Positions 44,084-54,321 of a DNA stretch of 64,000 bases are shown here, in pieces. The notes beneath the pieces are model-generated. The model searched no databases, was not told the origin of the DNA, and saw only the letters and a program-made list of their open reading frames with translations. Source of the DNA: an uncultured Pseudomonadales bacterium (GTDB lineage Bacteria; Pseudomonadota; Gammaproteobacteria; Pseudomonadales; Cellvibrionaceae); NCBI GenBank assembly GCA_947494095.1, contig CANLTI010000010.1, forward strand, positions 22,466 to 86,465, given 5' to 3'. Both the position numbers and the translations under genes were made by a program. How positions within the stretch are numbered: position 1 is the stretch's first letter; every line of letters starts with the position of its first letter.

Positions 44084-46126
44084 ATGAGTACACGGCTAGA
44101 AAGATTATTGTTCCGCGTAGGGTTAATAGACCGCGCCAGTGGCCCTATTAACCAAATCACAGCCCGCTTTGACCGCATGTTTAGCAATGCCCAAAACGGT
44201 ATGACCAAGCTAGCGACCGGTGGCGTGGGTTTATATGGCGTTGGCCGATCGCTACAAAGTATATTGTCGCCGGCGATAGAAATGGATCGCGCATTAGGCG
44301 AGGTTAAAAGTTTAGATGTGAGTAGTAAGGCGCTTAAATTATTGCAAAAAATGGCCTTAGCGACATCAATCACATTTGGCATGAGTGCCGCTAATATTGT
44401 GAGTGCGTCTTACGATATTCAAAGTGCCATTGGCGGGCTACAGCCTGCCGAGCTGGCCAGCTTTACACAATCCAGTGCCATCCTTGCGCAAGCCACCAAA
44501 AGCGACGTCGCTACCATCACTAATTACGTGGGGACTATGTATGGCATTTTTGAAAAGAATGCGACAGCGATGGGCAAAGGCGCTTGGATAGAACAGCTCA
44601 CAGGGCAAACAGCAACCGCTGTAAAAATATTTAAAACCACCGGTAGTGAAATGGCTTCTGCTTTTTCTAATGTGGGGGCCGCAGGGCAATCATTCGGTAT
44701 TAAAACCTCTGAGCAAATGGCAGTCCTTGGCATGCTCCAAGCAACCACAAAAAGCGGAAGCGTCGCCGGCACTCAGTATGTGGCATTTTTGCAAGGGGTG
44801 GGTAAGGCGCAGGAAGAAATGGGCCTAAAATTTACTGACAGTTACGGCAAGATGCTGCCCATTACTAATATTTTACAAAAAATAGAAACCAAGTATGGGC
44901 ATTTAGGTGATGTTGCTAAAGGCGATTTACTAATGAAGGCGTTCGGTAGTAAAACGGCGGTATCTCTCATTACATCGCTATCAACAAAAACAGAGGATTT
45001 AGCCAGTAATATAGCCAAACTTGGCAGTGTTAAAGGCCTTGGTCCTGCATCTGATATGGCTAGTATTATTGCAGATAAATGGGAGCAATTAGCCGCTGTA
45101 GGCAATGCCGTGCGGACGGTATACGGTCAAAGTATGCAGCAAACATTAAACCCACTATTGGATAAATTAATTAGCGGGGGTAATACGTTAACTCGATGGA
45201 TACAGCTATTCCCTAATATAACGCATTTAGCGGGGTTATTTACGTTAGGCATTTTAGCGCTCATTACCGTAGTTAGTATTTTTTCTATAATTGGGGGGTT
45301 AGCAATACTGACAAGCGCAGGCTTTGGCGCGGTGATGAGCATAGGCACAGGTATAGCTTGGTTATACAGCGCGAGTATTCGCGGTGTAGGCGCTAGCATT
45401 AAGCTCCTGCGCGCCTTAGCGTTAGCCAGTGCTATTTACATTGGTGGCTTAAGTGTGGCCTTTAAAAGCAGCACGCTAGCCACATGGTTATTTAATAGCG
45501 CGCTATTAGCCAACCCTATTACATGGGTGGTGCTTGCCGTTGTAGGCTTAATTGCGGCACTGGCATTATTAATTTACCACTGGGATGCCGTAAGCGCAGC
45601 GGTTGGCAGCTTTATTAGTAGTAGCGTTGATGTGCTCGTACAAAAATGGCAATGGCTGCGCGGCGTGTTAGAGGGTAATACATTTTTAAAAATGGCCTTT
45701 GCACCTTTGCTATTGGGCATGGATATTATCGAGCTGTTATTAAAAGGCTTTATGCGTATACCGGAGTGGTTTGCTAAATTTAAAAACTGGCTGGGCGGGT
45801 TAAATTTATTTGCGATGTTGGGCGATGCGATTGATTGGCTGCTAGCCAAAATCAATTTAATACCCGGCATTAATATTGATTTAAGCCGCAGCGCTAGCGA
45901 TTTAGTGACTAAAACCGAAGCCGATAAAAGCGCCAGCTTTGGCGGCGTAAACAGCCTAGCCACCTTACAGCCTACAGCAATGCCCACCGGTGGCTTAATG
46001 CAGCAAATACACAACAATAGCAGCACCAGCCGCAGCGGTAATTATGTCGAAAAAATAGAGGTGCATACCAACCAGCCTGTTAACGGCTTTGCCCTAGCCG
46101 ATGAACTAGCCATGGCGGGCGGTTAA
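44084..46126 (+). CDS. Tail tape measure protein
   Basis: Sets tail length and leaves with the DNA. From the ATG at 44084 it has 680 residues (a GTG at 44069 is an alternative). It starts MSTRLERLLFRVGLIDRASG, has a TP901-type core (AANIVSASYDIQSAIGGLQP), and two hydrophobic zones (about 380-435 and 465-500) followed by a repeat-poor C-terminus. It directly follows the frameshifted chaperone. Its stop overlaps the next ATG. Confidence 0.9.
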   Translation: MSTRLERLLFRVGLIDRASGPINQITARFDRMFSNAQNGMTKLATGGVGLYGVGRSLQSILSPAIEMDRALGEVKSLDVSSKALKLLQKMALATSITFGMSAANIVSASYDIQSAIGGLQPAELASFTQSSAILAQATKSDVATITNYVGTMYGIFEKNATAMGKGAWIEQLTGQTATAVKIFKTTGSEMASAFSNVGAAGQSFGIKTSEQMAVLGMLQATTKSGSVAGTQYVAFLQGVGKAQEEMGLKFTDSYGKMLPITNILQKIETKYGHLGDVAKGDLLMKAFGSKTAVSLITSLSTKTEDLASNIAKLGSVKGLGPASDMASIIADKWEQLAAVGNAVRTVYGQSMQQTLNPLLDKLISGGNTLTRWIQLFPNITHLAGLFTLGILALITVVSIFSIIGGLAILTSAGFGAVMSIGTGIAWLYSASIRGVGASIKLLRALALASAIYIGGLSVAFKSSTLATWLFNSALLANPITWVVLAVVGLIAALALLIYHWDAVSAAVGSFISSSVDVLVQKWQWLRGVLEGNTFLKMAFAPLLLGMDIIELLLKGFMRIPEWFAKFKNWLGGLNLFAMLGDAIDWLLAKINLIPGINIDLSRSASDLVTKTEADKSASFGGVNSLATLQPTAMPTGGLMQQIHNNSSTSRSGNYVEKIEVHTNQPVNGFALADELAMAGG

Positions 46127-46476
46127 TGCCATACCGCGACTTACATATTATTGATAATGACCTAGCGTTTATTGATGACGATAGCGACAGCCAAAACACG
46201 GGCCTAGAGGCCACGGTTGATAATAAAGCGAGCATAGCGCAAGACATTCAGCACATGATCCGCGAAAGCGGTTTGCTGGTGCAAATGATTGGCCAGCGCA
46301 ATAGCGAAGCGGTAAAGCTAGGTATGCGGCGCATAGAGCTACTGGCGCAAGATGATGTGCGCTTGATTGCCGGCACGGTAGAAGTTGAGCGCACCAATAC
46401 CAACACCTTTTATTTAAGCGCTGACACCCGCGAGTTTGGCGCGCTTAAACTGGGTTTGACTGGGGCTAATGTATGA
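46126..46476 (+). CDS. DUF2590 phage protein (baseplate, gpW-like place)
   Basis: A 116-residue protein: LHIIDNDLAFIDDDS start, IAQDIQHMIRESGLLVQMIG, and RLIAGTVEVERTNTNTFYLS, matching DUF2590 of HP1-like phages. Located where P2 has the gpW baseplate wedge gene, directly before gpJ; it likely forms the inner wedge. Confidence 0.8.
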   Translation: MPYRDLHIIDNDLAFIDDDSDSQNTGLEATVDNKASIAQDIQHMIRESGLLVQMIGQRNSEAVKLGMRRIELLAQDDVRLIAGTVEVERTNTNTFYLSADTREFGALKLGLTGANV

Positions 46477-47639
46477 GCGAACAATTTAAAAAACTAGTAG
46501 CCGATAATGGTATTCCTACGACCAAAGAAGCTTTAAAAGCCGAATGGCAAAAGCAGCTAACAGCCCAGGGCATACAGTTTGATAACAGCAGTATTTATAG
46601 CCCCTTTTGGAAAGCCGTAGAGCTATTAATTACTACGCCAGCATTATGGCTGATTAATTTATTAATTAATAAAGTGCTCCCGCAAAGCTTTGCCAAGTAT
46701 GCCACAGGCCCTTTTTTAGATGCCTTTGCTTGGGCGGTAGGCCTAAAGCGTAAAGCCGCAAGCCATGCGCAGGGCATTATTTTATTTACCCGCACCAATA
46801 CCGCCACAGCGTTAGAAATACCCGCTAACAGCGTAATACAAAGCCCTGCCATTAACGGCGTTATATACAGCGTAAAAACCACCAGCACACTCACCATGGC
46901 AGCAGGAGTGGCGAGTATTCAGGTACCTATACAAGCCACCGGCACCGGCAGCGCCTTTAATTTGGCCGAGGGCTATTACAGTATTTTAGCGACACCCATA
47001 GAGGGTATTGCCACAGTAGTGAATGCGGCTAGCTGGCTAACAAAGCCAGGCACCGATACCGAAAGCAACGACGATTTGCGCGCGCGTATACCCACCCAAT
47101 ACAGCGCCATTAACCAATGGCATACCGATGCGGTATACCGCGCAATAATTACCAGTGTGCCAGGCATTAGTAACGGTAGTGTGTATTTTAAAGGCAATGC
47201 GGTACGCGGCCCAGGCACTGCCAATGCCTATATTTTAATGCCCACCGGCAATGCCAGCGCCCACTTTTTAGCCGCTGTGCAAAACAAAATTACTGCGCAA
47301 GGCAACCACGGCCACGGCGATGACTTACAAGTGTTTGATATGCCCGAAACACAGCACACGGTTACCGCCACACTGTACGCCATCGCCGGCACAACCGAAG
47401 AGGCGCAAAACGATTTATTAGACGACGTGGCCAATTTTATACGCTGCGCCTTCCGCGAGAATGAAGCATTCACCTGTACTAAGACGCTACCGAACACCCG
47501 CTTTAGCTTTAGCCGGTTAAGCAGCGAACTACACAAGCAATTTGATGCTGTTGAATCAATTAATTTTGATCAAAGCGAAATTAATAGCGAGTTGAATATC
47601 CCAAGATTACAACGCTTAAACATGAAGTTTCGCGTATGA
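46473..47639 (+). CDS. Baseplate J-like protein
   Basis: Baseplate wedge of 388 residues. It has PFLDAFAWAVGLKRK, ALEIPANSVIQSPAINGVIY, and the gpJ core ESNDDLRARIPTQYS... with AVYRAIITSVPGISNGSVYF and the C-terminal NTRFSFSRLSSELHKQFDAV. Overlaps both neighbours by 4 bases. Confidence 0.9.
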   Translation: MSEQFKKLVADNGIPTTKEALKAEWQKQLTAQGIQFDNSSIYSPFWKAVELLITTPALWLINLLINKVLPQSFAKYATGPFLDAFAWAVGLKRKAASHAQGIILFTRTNTATALEIPANSVIQSPAINGVIYSVKTTSTLTMAAGVASIQVPIQATGTGSAFNLAEGYYSILATPIEGIATVVNAASWLTKPGTDTESNDDLRARIPTQYSAINQWHTDAVYRAIITSVPGISNGSVYFKGNAVRGPGTANAYILMPTGNASAHFLAAVQNKITAQGNHGHGDDLQVFDMPETQHTVTATLYAIAGTTEEAQNDLLDDVANFIRCAFRENEAFTCTKTLPNTRFSFSRLSSELHKQFDAVESINFDQSEINSELNIPRLQRLNMKFRV

Positions 47640-48271
47640 GTGAAGCACCCCAAATAAAAGGCCAGCTACCGTTTTGGTTAAGCGGGCCGCGTATAAATAA
47701 ACTCGCTAGTGCGAGCGAAGGCTTTTGGCAAACGCTACATAGCGCCATGGCATGGCGTAGCACCCAGCATAATGCGCTTGAGTGCGACATGAACATTGTT
47801 GATTTATTAGCGTTTGAACGCAACATACAGCGCTTTAATGGCGAGCCAGAAAGCTTATACCGCAAGCGCGTGCATTACGCTTTTGTCAACGCCGTCGATG
47901 CCGGCAGTGTAGCGGGCTTTAAACGTATTTTTGAGCGGCTAGGTATTGGCTATGTACAAATACGCGAGCGCTTACCCGAGCGTGATTGGGATATTTTAGC
48001 GATTCGTTTATCTGACCAAAAAATATGGTTTAACAACGATTTATTAAAAGTGCTAATACGTGATTATGGCCGCACCTGCCGACGTTACGAATTTGAAGCC
48101 ATTGTATTTTTTGATGCGAAAATAAAGGTAAATGTAGCGAGCCACGGCATAAGCATTACCGCACACAGTGCGGCAATTAATGCTACACCCACATTAAAAG
48201 GCACGCTAAAAATAAGCGCAATAATGCAAAGCGCCGACGCATTAAACCCACCCATTAACGTACATTTTTAG
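47636..48271 (+). CDS. Phage tail protein I (gpI family)
   Basis: Baseplate periphery protein of 211 residues: PFWLSGPRINKLASASEGFW, MNIVDLLAFERNIQRF and ESLYRKRVHYAFVNAVDAGS are typical of gpI. It links wedge and fibre, and lies between gpJ and the fibre collar gene. Confidence 0.82.
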   Translation: MSEAPQIKGQLPFWLSGPRINKLASASEGFWQTLHSAMAWRSTQHNALECDMNIVDLLAFERNIQRFNGEPESLYRKRVHYAFVNAVDAGSVAGFKRIFERLGIGYVQIRERLPERDWDILAIRLSDQKIWFNNDLLKVLIRDYGRTCRRYEFEAIVFFDAKIKVNVASHGISITAHSAAINATPTLKGTLKISAIMQSADALNPPINVHF

Positions 48272-48279
48272 GAGCGCGT

Positions 48280-48816
48280 ATGAGTGACTTTATAGGCCAA
48301 ATAACCCAAGCCGGCATTAATGCCGCTGCTAATGCCAGTAACGGTATACAGCTGCAAATTGGCTTTATATCGGTAGGTACCAGCGGCTATACGCCCAGCC
48401 GCAATGTAACCCGCTTATTAACCGAGGTAGACCGCGTAAGCGTGCACAGCGAAAAAAAGCTAGGCAATGGCCAGCGCGAAGTGGTGGGGCAATTTACCGA
48501 TGGCGTTTATAACGCACGCGAAATTGGCTTTCATTTAAACGATGCGGCCAAAACACTATTTTGCGTAATCAGCCACCCCAGCGATGTCCTGTTTTACAAA
48601 ACCGCCACCACCACAATTTACCAGCCCTTTACGCTGGCACTAGGTGCATTTGATGATGCCGTGCAGTTTGCCAGCAATACCGAACACAGCTTTATTAATA
48701 TTACCGAGTTTTTAAATACCGCCATTGCCACCACACGCATGAGCACCGTGCAAATAAAAACTGTGCACCAACAAATGCAATTATCCGAAAAAATACGCGC
48801 CTTAATGGAGGCCTAA
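48280..48816 (+). CDS. Tail fibre N-terminal (collar) protein, DUF3751-like
   Basis: A 178-residue protein with the fibre attachment domain: FIGQITQAGINAAANASNG, LQIGFISVGTSGYTPS, VVGQFTDGVYNAREIGFHLN. In P2-like phages this is the N-terminal half of a long fibre; here it ends after ALMEA and the variable part is a separate gene, directly downstream. Confidence 0.78.
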   Translation: MSDFIGQITQAGINAAANASNGIQLQIGFISVGTSGYTPSRNVTRLLTEVDRVSVHSEKKLGNGQREVVGQFTDGVYNAREIGFHLNDAAKTLFCVISHPSDVLFYKTATTTIYQPFTLALGAFDDAVQFASNTEHSFINITEFLNTAIATTRMSTVQIKTVHQQMQLSEKIRALMEA

Positions 48817-48818
48817 TT

Positions 48819-49550
48819 ATGAGCACAACACAAGAAGCCATTACCGAGTTAACCGCCGAGGTGGCGAGTAATACCAAGGCCAGCCAAGCATTGACGGCGG
48901 AAGTTGCGGGTAAGATGGGGGCTATTGATCGCCATGTTGAGATAAAGAAAAAGCAAGTTGATAGTTTTATTGCTAATGCTAACCCTGAAAAGCGTATTGT
49001 AACCAAAATACGAATTGAAGGCTCATCAGATTTTTTTTACCCTGTGTGGTTTCGACTCCCCGATAGCAGATTTGGCGTGGGTAATCTGACAATATCTAGG
49101 CACTACAGTGAGAATAAAGGCACTCTACATGCAACACATGTTGGGCAGTTATTATTGCAGCTAGAAGGAAACGGACACTCATGGAATGGTGATGCTAATT
49201 TCATGGAAATAAAACGCTTTCATGAGCGTTACAACACCCTATGCAGTCACATAGCATTTAGAATGTACTGCACCTTTACTGCTGGCGATGATGCAGAGGT
49301 AAAGGATTACCAACCTGAGAATCAGTTACTGAGTAACAATCCCGTGTATTCAGGCTTATATTTACGCGGCGGCGGACTGGACTATATATTTTCAAGTAAT
49401 TTTAATGCAAATATAAAGTCCACTATAGATGAGGCTGTTTCATTCAAAGACGAAAGGTTTGGTAAATGGCATGTCAAACCAATCCCACTGACTGAGCAAG
49501 TTAAGTCTGAATATACATTGGATTCGTTTGGTGCTGGAGTTTCCTCTTAG
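48819..49550 (+). CDS. Tail fibre/tip protein, variable
   Basis: A 243-residue protein with a short coiled-coil N-terminus (TQEAITELTAEVASNTKASQ) and a beta-rich C-terminus with no recognised family (GLYLRGGGLDYIF near 185). The coding sequence is more AT-rich and uses different codons from the baseplate genes, which suggests exchange. It probably makes the receptor-binding tip. Confidence 0.6.
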   Translation: MSTTQEAITELTAEVASNTKASQALTAEVAGKMGAIDRHVEIKKKQVDSFIANANPEKRIVTKIRIEGSSDFFYPVWFRLPDSRFGVGNLTISRHYSENKGTLHATHVGQLLLQLEGNGHSWNGDANFMEIKRFHERYNTLCSHIAFRMYCTFTAGDDAEVKDYQPENQLLSNNPVYSGLYLRGGGLDYIFSSNFNANIKSTIDEAVSFKDERFGKWHVKPIPLTEQVKSEYTLDSFGAGVSS

Positions 49551-49587
49551 TCCGACTTTAATTTAATAATATATTTGTGAGAGTTTT

Positions 49588-49908
49588 ATGCATATCGAGA
49601 ATTTAAATATTAACGGTTTAGATATGGTTAATATACCGTGTGATGAAAAAATACTTTTAGATTTAGGCCTTGATGCTGTTGCAGCGAAAAAAGTAGTTAC
49701 TGAGACAGTAACTGCACATAAATGGTCAAGTATCCGAAAGTTACGCGATGCCTGTATGGTATCCACAGATTGGACGCAAATGCTAGACTCACCCCTTAAC
49801 AATAAACAAAAAGATGAGTTTGCCGCTTACCGTAAAATATTGCGCGATATACCGCAAACATTTGACAACCCCGATGATGTTGTATGGCCAGCTAAGCCCG
49901 AGCTATAA
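49588..49908 (+). CDS. Tail fibre assembly chaperone (Phage_tail_APC type)
   Basis: A 106-residue protein whose C-terminal half (WSSIRKLRDACMVSTDWTQM then KQKDEFAAYRKILRDIPQTF and NPDDVVWPAKP) matches the small chaperone domain common next to fibre genes. It likely helps fold or attach the preceding tip protein. Confidence 0.75.
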   Translation: MHIENLNINGLDMVNIPCDEKILLDLGLDAVAAKKVVTETVTAHKWSSIRKLRDACMVSTDWTQMLDSPLNNKQKDEFAAYRKILRDIPQTFDNPDDVVWPAKPEL

Positions 49909-49910
49909 CC

Positions 49911-50852
49911 ATGCCCTGGCAAACCACCCAGCCCAACCCGCCCGCTAGTGTAACCACGCTAGCGGGTATGGTTAATGCCAGCGTTAGCACTTTACAAGAA
50001 GAAGCTAAAGGCACCGCTACACGCTTAAACACTGCACCTAATCCAACCTTTACCCAAAGCCCCAGTTTTGCCCGTAGTGCAGGCAGTGGCGATGCGTTAA
50101 CCGCACTGGCCGATTTATTGGGTGCGCCATATCATTTTTTAGTGGCGCACCCGTGGCAAGAAGGCGTGGGGCAAAGTGTTGTGCATAAACACCAAAGCGC
50201 GCGCGATTATTTGCGGTACTTATCGGCGGCTAATGCGGTAGAGGCGATAGCTAATAAATGGCGTGATATTAACGACACGCAATTACCCCAGCATACTGTA
50301 GAAGCGGTGGTTATTGTTTTAGCGGCGACTAATCTGCGCGAATTAAGCGATGTATTAACGCGCTTTTGTGCTGTATTTCCATTGCCCGAGCTCATAGCAT
50401 TACAACAACGCTGCGCGCAATTAAATACGCTCAGTAGCGATAAAAAAGAATTACCCGAGCCCGCCATTAATACACCTTGGCAAACACGTAATGCCTTGCA
50501 GTTTGGCGCTGCTAGCGCCAGCTATAACACCCTAACGCAAGGCTTAACTTTAGCGCACGCGGCAGAGCAGGAATTAAACCCCGTTGATGAGCTTACGCAA
50601 TTAGCGGCTAAAAAAGGGGCTGCTATTGAGCAATACCAACAAGCCGTAAGCGCCCTGACTAACACCGCCGCTAGCGGCCAAGGCCAAGCATTATTTTTAA
50701 ATGCCGACAGCCCCAGCAACTTAGCTAATACATTACATGCCAGCTTAAGCGAGCCACAAGCCCCCGCGCACAATAAAGCGCTAAGCGTGGGTGTATTAAT
50801 AGCTGCCCCTGCCGGTGGCTTAACCTTTGTTAAACAGGCGCTAGGTTTATAG
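49911..50852 (+). CDS. Conserved phage tail-region protein
   Basis: A 313-residue, Ala/Leu-rich helical protein beginning MPWQTTQPNPPASVTTLAGM. Such proteins lie between fibre and hub genes in HP1-like phages and have no firm function. It is 2 bp after the chaperone and 2 bp before the next gene. Confidence 0.55.
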   Translation: MPWQTTQPNPPASVTTLAGMVNASVSTLQEEAKGTATRLNTAPNPTFTQSPSFARSAGSGDALTALADLLGAPYHFLVAHPWQEGVGQSVVHKHQSARDYLRYLSAANAVEAIANKWRDINDTQLPQHTVEAVVIVLAATNLRELSDVLTRFCAVFPLPELIALQQRCAQLNTLSSDKKELPEPAINTPWQTRNALQFGAASASYNTLTQGLTLAHAAEQELNPVDELTQLAAKKGAAIEQYQQAVSALTNTAASGQGQALFLNADSPSNLANTLHASLSEPQAPAHNKALSVGVLIAAPAGGLTFVKQALGL

Positions 50853-50854
50853 CA

Positions 50855-51478
50855 ATGCAATTAAATAATTACACTGTGCCTGGGCACAACGTAAAAACGC
50901 GCGGCACTATGATGATTGATACTCAAAGCGTAGCCGGCAACAGCGCCGCCACCGAGCGCACCAATAACGGTATTAAAGCGAAAAAATTTACCATTAGCGT
51001 TAATATTAAATTTGATAATGCCCGCGACTTAAAAGGCTTAGTTGCCATAGCCGAAGCGACTAACGATAACGGCGAGTTAGCACTATACGACGTGGTAGAC
51101 GACACGATTAATGCCGGCAATGTACGGCAAGTACAATTTACCGACAAATTCACTTGGAAAGATGACGAGCTATTACAGCAATGGCTAGTCAGCTTTACGC
51201 TAGTGGAATACAAAAGCGTGGCCGAGCGTACCGAGCAGCGTACAGAAGTGGCACAGGCGCAGCCACAGGCCAGCGAAGGCCAAGCAGTAGCCGCTAGCAA
51301 TGACGGTAGCGATAGCAACGCAGCAGAAGCCGACACCGAGCAACCCGCGCAACCACAAGCAGGACAACCACAAGCAGAGCTAACCGGCTTTGAGGCTTTT
51401 TTAAGCCATGTCGATAATGCCCTAGCACCCGAGCCGGCAGCCAATAGCCGCCAAGATGCGCCGGCGCAAAACTCATGA
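50855..51478 (+). CDS. Baseplate complex protein
   Basis: A 207-residue protein. The first 130 residues form a beta-sandwich-like domain (MQLNNYTVPGHNVKTRGTMM, KKFTISVNIKFDNARDLKGL, LVSFTLVEYKSVAER) found in HP1-like baseplate proteins; the last 75 are a disordered Gln/Ala/Glu-rich tail. It precedes the hub gene and overlaps it by 4 bases. Confidence 0.6.
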   Translation: MQLNNYTVPGHNVKTRGTMMIDTQSVAGNSAATERTNNGIKAKKFTISVNIKFDNARDLKGLVAIAEATNDNGELALYDVVDDTINAGNVRQVQFTDKFTWKDDELLQQWLVSFTLVEYKSVAERTEQRTEVAQAQPQASEGQAVAASNDGSDSNAAEADTEQPAQPQAGQPQAELTGFEAFLSHVDNALAPEPAANSRQDAPAQNS

Positions 51479-52176
51479 AATTACACAAGCAATTATTGAT
51501 CAACGGGCAACCGATAGCTTTAATTAATGATGATATTGCCTTGCATTTATTCATGCCTGGCACGGCATCATTTACGGTAAAAAGTAGCCAGCCATTAACC
51601 GGTATTGTGCAATATGCGCTAGGGTACGATCACACCGCGTTAGTGCCGTTTTTTACGGGTTTTATTTATAGCAGCAATGCCATTGATGGCGTACAGCACA
51701 GCGTATTGTGTCGCGAGCTAGGCGCGACTTTAAATAGACCCATCACATTAAGCCTACGGGCACCAACACTGCAAAACCTTTTGCAAAGCGTCGCTGGCGA
51801 GACAGGCTTAAACTTTATTACCCCGCCAACCGATTACGCCAACACCGCTACACCGCGCATAGACCACCACGGCAATGGTTATCACTTAATGGACAGCCTA
51901 AGTGATACGTTCGGTATTAATCAGCTTATATGGCAACAGCAAGGCGACAATACCTATTTTGTAGGCAGCTGGGCCGATAGCTTTTGGGCAAGCCGCCCCA
52001 CAACACTCGCCGCCAAATGGCAAAGCACCGTAAGCAAAAGCGGTGGCGCGCGGGTACCAGTATTGCCACGCTTGCGCCCAGGGGCACGGATAAACAATCA
52101 ATATTTAACCAGCTTGCGCTTAGCGGGTAATAACTGCGATTTAACTTGGCACCCAAACCCGTGGGGTAACCATTAA
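51475..52176 (+). CDS. Baseplate hub protein (gpD-like)
   Basis: A 233-residue protein with hub-like features: a lead beta domain (INGQPIALINDDIALHLFMP), LQNLLQSVAGETGLNFITPP as in late-control D/gp27-like hubs, and DSLSDTFGINQLIWQQQGDN. It is shorter than P2 gpD (about 380) and lies next to the spike gene, as expected for a hub. Confidence 0.65.
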   Translation: MKLHKQLLINGQPIALINDDIALHLFMPGTASFTVKSSQPLTGIVQYALGYDHTALVPFFTGFIYSSNAIDGVQHSVLCRELGATLNRPITLSLRAPTLQNLLQSVAGETGLNFITPPTDYANTATPRIDHHGNGYHLMDSLSDTFGINQLIWQQQGDNTYFVGSWADSFWASRPTTLAAKWQSTVSKSGGARVPVLPRLRPGARINNQYLTSLRLAGNNCDLTWHPNPWGNH

Positions 52177-52177
52177 T

Positions 52178-53155
52178 ATGCTTCAAAAAATAAAAAACTT
52201 GGTAAAGCGTGCCTTTCCCGAATTGGCCAGTGGCTACCACTTACCCATGCTAGCGCGCATACACAGCATTAGCGACCCCACTAGCCAGACACAAATATGT
52301 GATGCCTTTAGGCCGCGTTACGCAGTCGATTTGGTCATGCTAGATGCCCGTGGCCAAGTAGCGCCCAACCAGCCCATTTATAAAGCGGTACCGTTGCCGG
52401 TCAATGGCGTAGGCCTAGCACGCGGCACCTTTGAATACCCCGAGCCTGGCACGCTGGTAGAGGTAGCCTTTGCCTATGGCCAACCCGATCAAATATTTAT
52501 ACGCACCATTTTGCCTTACGGCCATAGCTTGCCGAGTGTTAAGCCTGGCGAGCACCTACAACAAACCGCCCCAGGCATCTTTGATAAAACCGATAGCCAA
52601 GGCAACAAACAACGCACCACGCACGGTAGCATTACCGATACCAGCACCGCGCATACCATTAAGACCATTACCGCAACAACCAACGCCAGCCACCAAACCC
52701 ACACCATCGCCGGCCACAGCCTTGAGTCCATAAACGGTATTAAATTAATCGAAGCGCTAGGGGCCATTAAATTATTAAGCGGCGGGCATTTAAGTATTGG
52801 TGCCGTAGATAATTTAAACCTCACCACCAGCCGCAACCAACACACAACCGCCGGTAATAATATTACCGAACGCATAGGCCACACCCGCGATAGCCTCGCA
52901 GTAATACTGCAACGGGTACAAGTAAAAGACGGCGGTAAAATATGGCTAGGCAACGAAAGCCATAATGTATTGCGTTTGCTGAGTGATTTAATGGGGGTTG
53001 TTGAAGGGCTGGCTAATGATTTGGCCAAGCATAAACATTTGGGCGTTACGCCTGGTAGTGGGACTACGCAGGCGCCTGATATTGCTGGGGATTTTACGGC
53101 GGCCGGTGGTGAGGTCGGTGGGCTTAAGGGGGATTTGGATGGGGTTGTGGGGTGA
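52178..53155 (+). CDS. Baseplate spike protein (gpV-like)
   Basis: A 325-residue protein. Residues about 20-140 are an OB-fold (MLARIHSISDPTSQTQICDA, GTFEYPEPGTLVEVAFAYGQ, IFIRTILPYGHSLP), followed by a Thr/His-rich beta-helix (about 150-270) and a Gly-rich C-terminus. It forms the membrane-piercing needle of the contractile tail. It is the last structural gene before the cargo zone. Confidence 0.8.
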   Translation: MLQKIKNLVKRAFPELASGYHLPMLARIHSISDPTSQTQICDAFRPRYAVDLVMLDARGQVAPNQPIYKAVPLPVNGVGLARGTFEYPEPGTLVEVAFAYGQPDQIFIRTILPYGHSLPSVKPGEHLQQTAPGIFDKTDSQGNKQRTTHGSITDTSTAHTIKTITATTNASHQTHTIAGHSLESINGIKLIEALGAIKLLSGGHLSIGAVDNLNLTTSRNQHTTAGNNITERIGHTRDSLAVILQRVQVKDGGKIWLGNESHNVLRLLSDLMGVVEGLANDLAKHKHLGVTPGSGTTQAPDIAGDFTAAGGEVGGLKGDLDGVVG

Positions 53156-53890
53156 TCACCTCGAAAAACGTATAACACTCACATTAACTTGCGCTGAGCA
53201 AATCCTAATTTTCCGCTTAAAATTTGACAAATCATCATTGGCTTCTCTAAAAGAATTTTTAATATTTTCTTTAATATTTTTTTCTGCACTGGAAGTCTCA
53301 CAAGCATCTAACTCTTCCAAGCCCCGAGAAAATGCGCTTTTAATACCCCAAAAAGCCAGAAAAAAAAGTTTTTCTCCGCCTTTAATATCTATTAAATTAA
53401 TATCTTCAATGAATATATGGTTTTTTAGATAGTAGTCGATTGAGTCACACAGCATAATCACCTCACTTTCAGCACGCCTAAAGAAGTGTGTCTCTTGAAT
53501 TAACTTTATCATTGCATCTTCTTTACTCAATTCGCTTGCATAATAATTATTCATACAGCTACTAATATATTCTTCCATCTTTAAAAAATTATCAAACAAA
53601 ATTAGCGTATCTAAAAGACTATCATTAAGTTCTCGCCAGTTATTGAATATTTCAAAATTAATTTTTATTGAATCCCTTGACGCGTTGTTAAAAAATATTC
53701 CCTGCGTAACAAGCTGCACACCTATAGTACATGCGCCTATAAACACCACAGCTACTAACTGCATTAGCTTGACTGTTTGATTGTGGTCATGCCCTATATT
53801 ATCAGTAAAAAACTGATAGGCGAGACCGCACAGCACACAAAGACAAATAAGAGCAACCCCCGCTGCAATGGTTAAAAACATTTTTCTCAT
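53156..53890 (-). CDS. Prophage cargo membrane protein, unrecognised
   Basis: A 244-residue protein reading against the tail operon and ending next to the spike stop. Two N-terminal membrane segments (about 5-28 and 42-66) precede a cytoplasmic helical domain (about 70-244). It is AT-rich relative to the late genes, consistent with a moron. An exclusion or abortive-infection role is plausible from position, not from any motif. Confidence 0.6.
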   Translation of the reverse strand: MRKMFLTIAAGVALICLCVLCGLAYQFFTDNIGHDHNQTVKLMQLVAVVFIGACTIGVQLVTQGIFFNNASRDSIKINFEIFNNWRELNDSLLDTLILFDNFLKMEEYISSCMNNYYASELSKEDAMIKLIQETHFFRRAESEVIMLCDSIDYYLKNHIFIEDINLIDIKGGEKLFFLAFWGIKSAFSRGLEELDACETSSAEKNIKENIKNSFREANDDLSNFKRKIRICSAQVNVSVIRFSR

Positions 53891-54196
53891 TTGAACACCC
53901 CAATCACATCAATAATTTCCTGCTACACGCGCCCCGTTAAAATCAAAAACTTACGCCGCACCCCGCAAGTCTTGACGCCCTTATCATCATTAAAGATTGT
54001 TATGCACCTCTTCGTGCTTACTAATTCCATCTGGCTCTCCTACTATTAGTATTACTAGTCAACTGTATACCCTCTGCATAGATTTTTGACTTAAAGCTTG
54101 CGCTATTACGGAGTGTAACCTACTTTTAAATTACTGACTTTCGAGCACGTCGGTACTTCCTTGTTGAAAAGCTTGCAGCTCGTCGAAATACCCCGC

Positions 54197-54222
54197 TATG
54201 CGGGGTATTTTGGTTTGGAAGC
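54197..54222. terminator. Strong bidirectional hairpin
   Basis: AAATACCCCG pairs perfectly with CGGGGTATTT around a 5-base loop, with an A-run before and T-run after. It insulates the cassette from the leftward membrane-protein gene. Confidence 0.8.
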
Positions 54223-54321
54223 GGTATGTAAGATACATAAGACATGTGGCACTGACTACTGATTAGTAATAGATTTAGCTGAAACACCCTTTAACCCTTC
54301 ACTTGCACGGGGTCTGCGGAC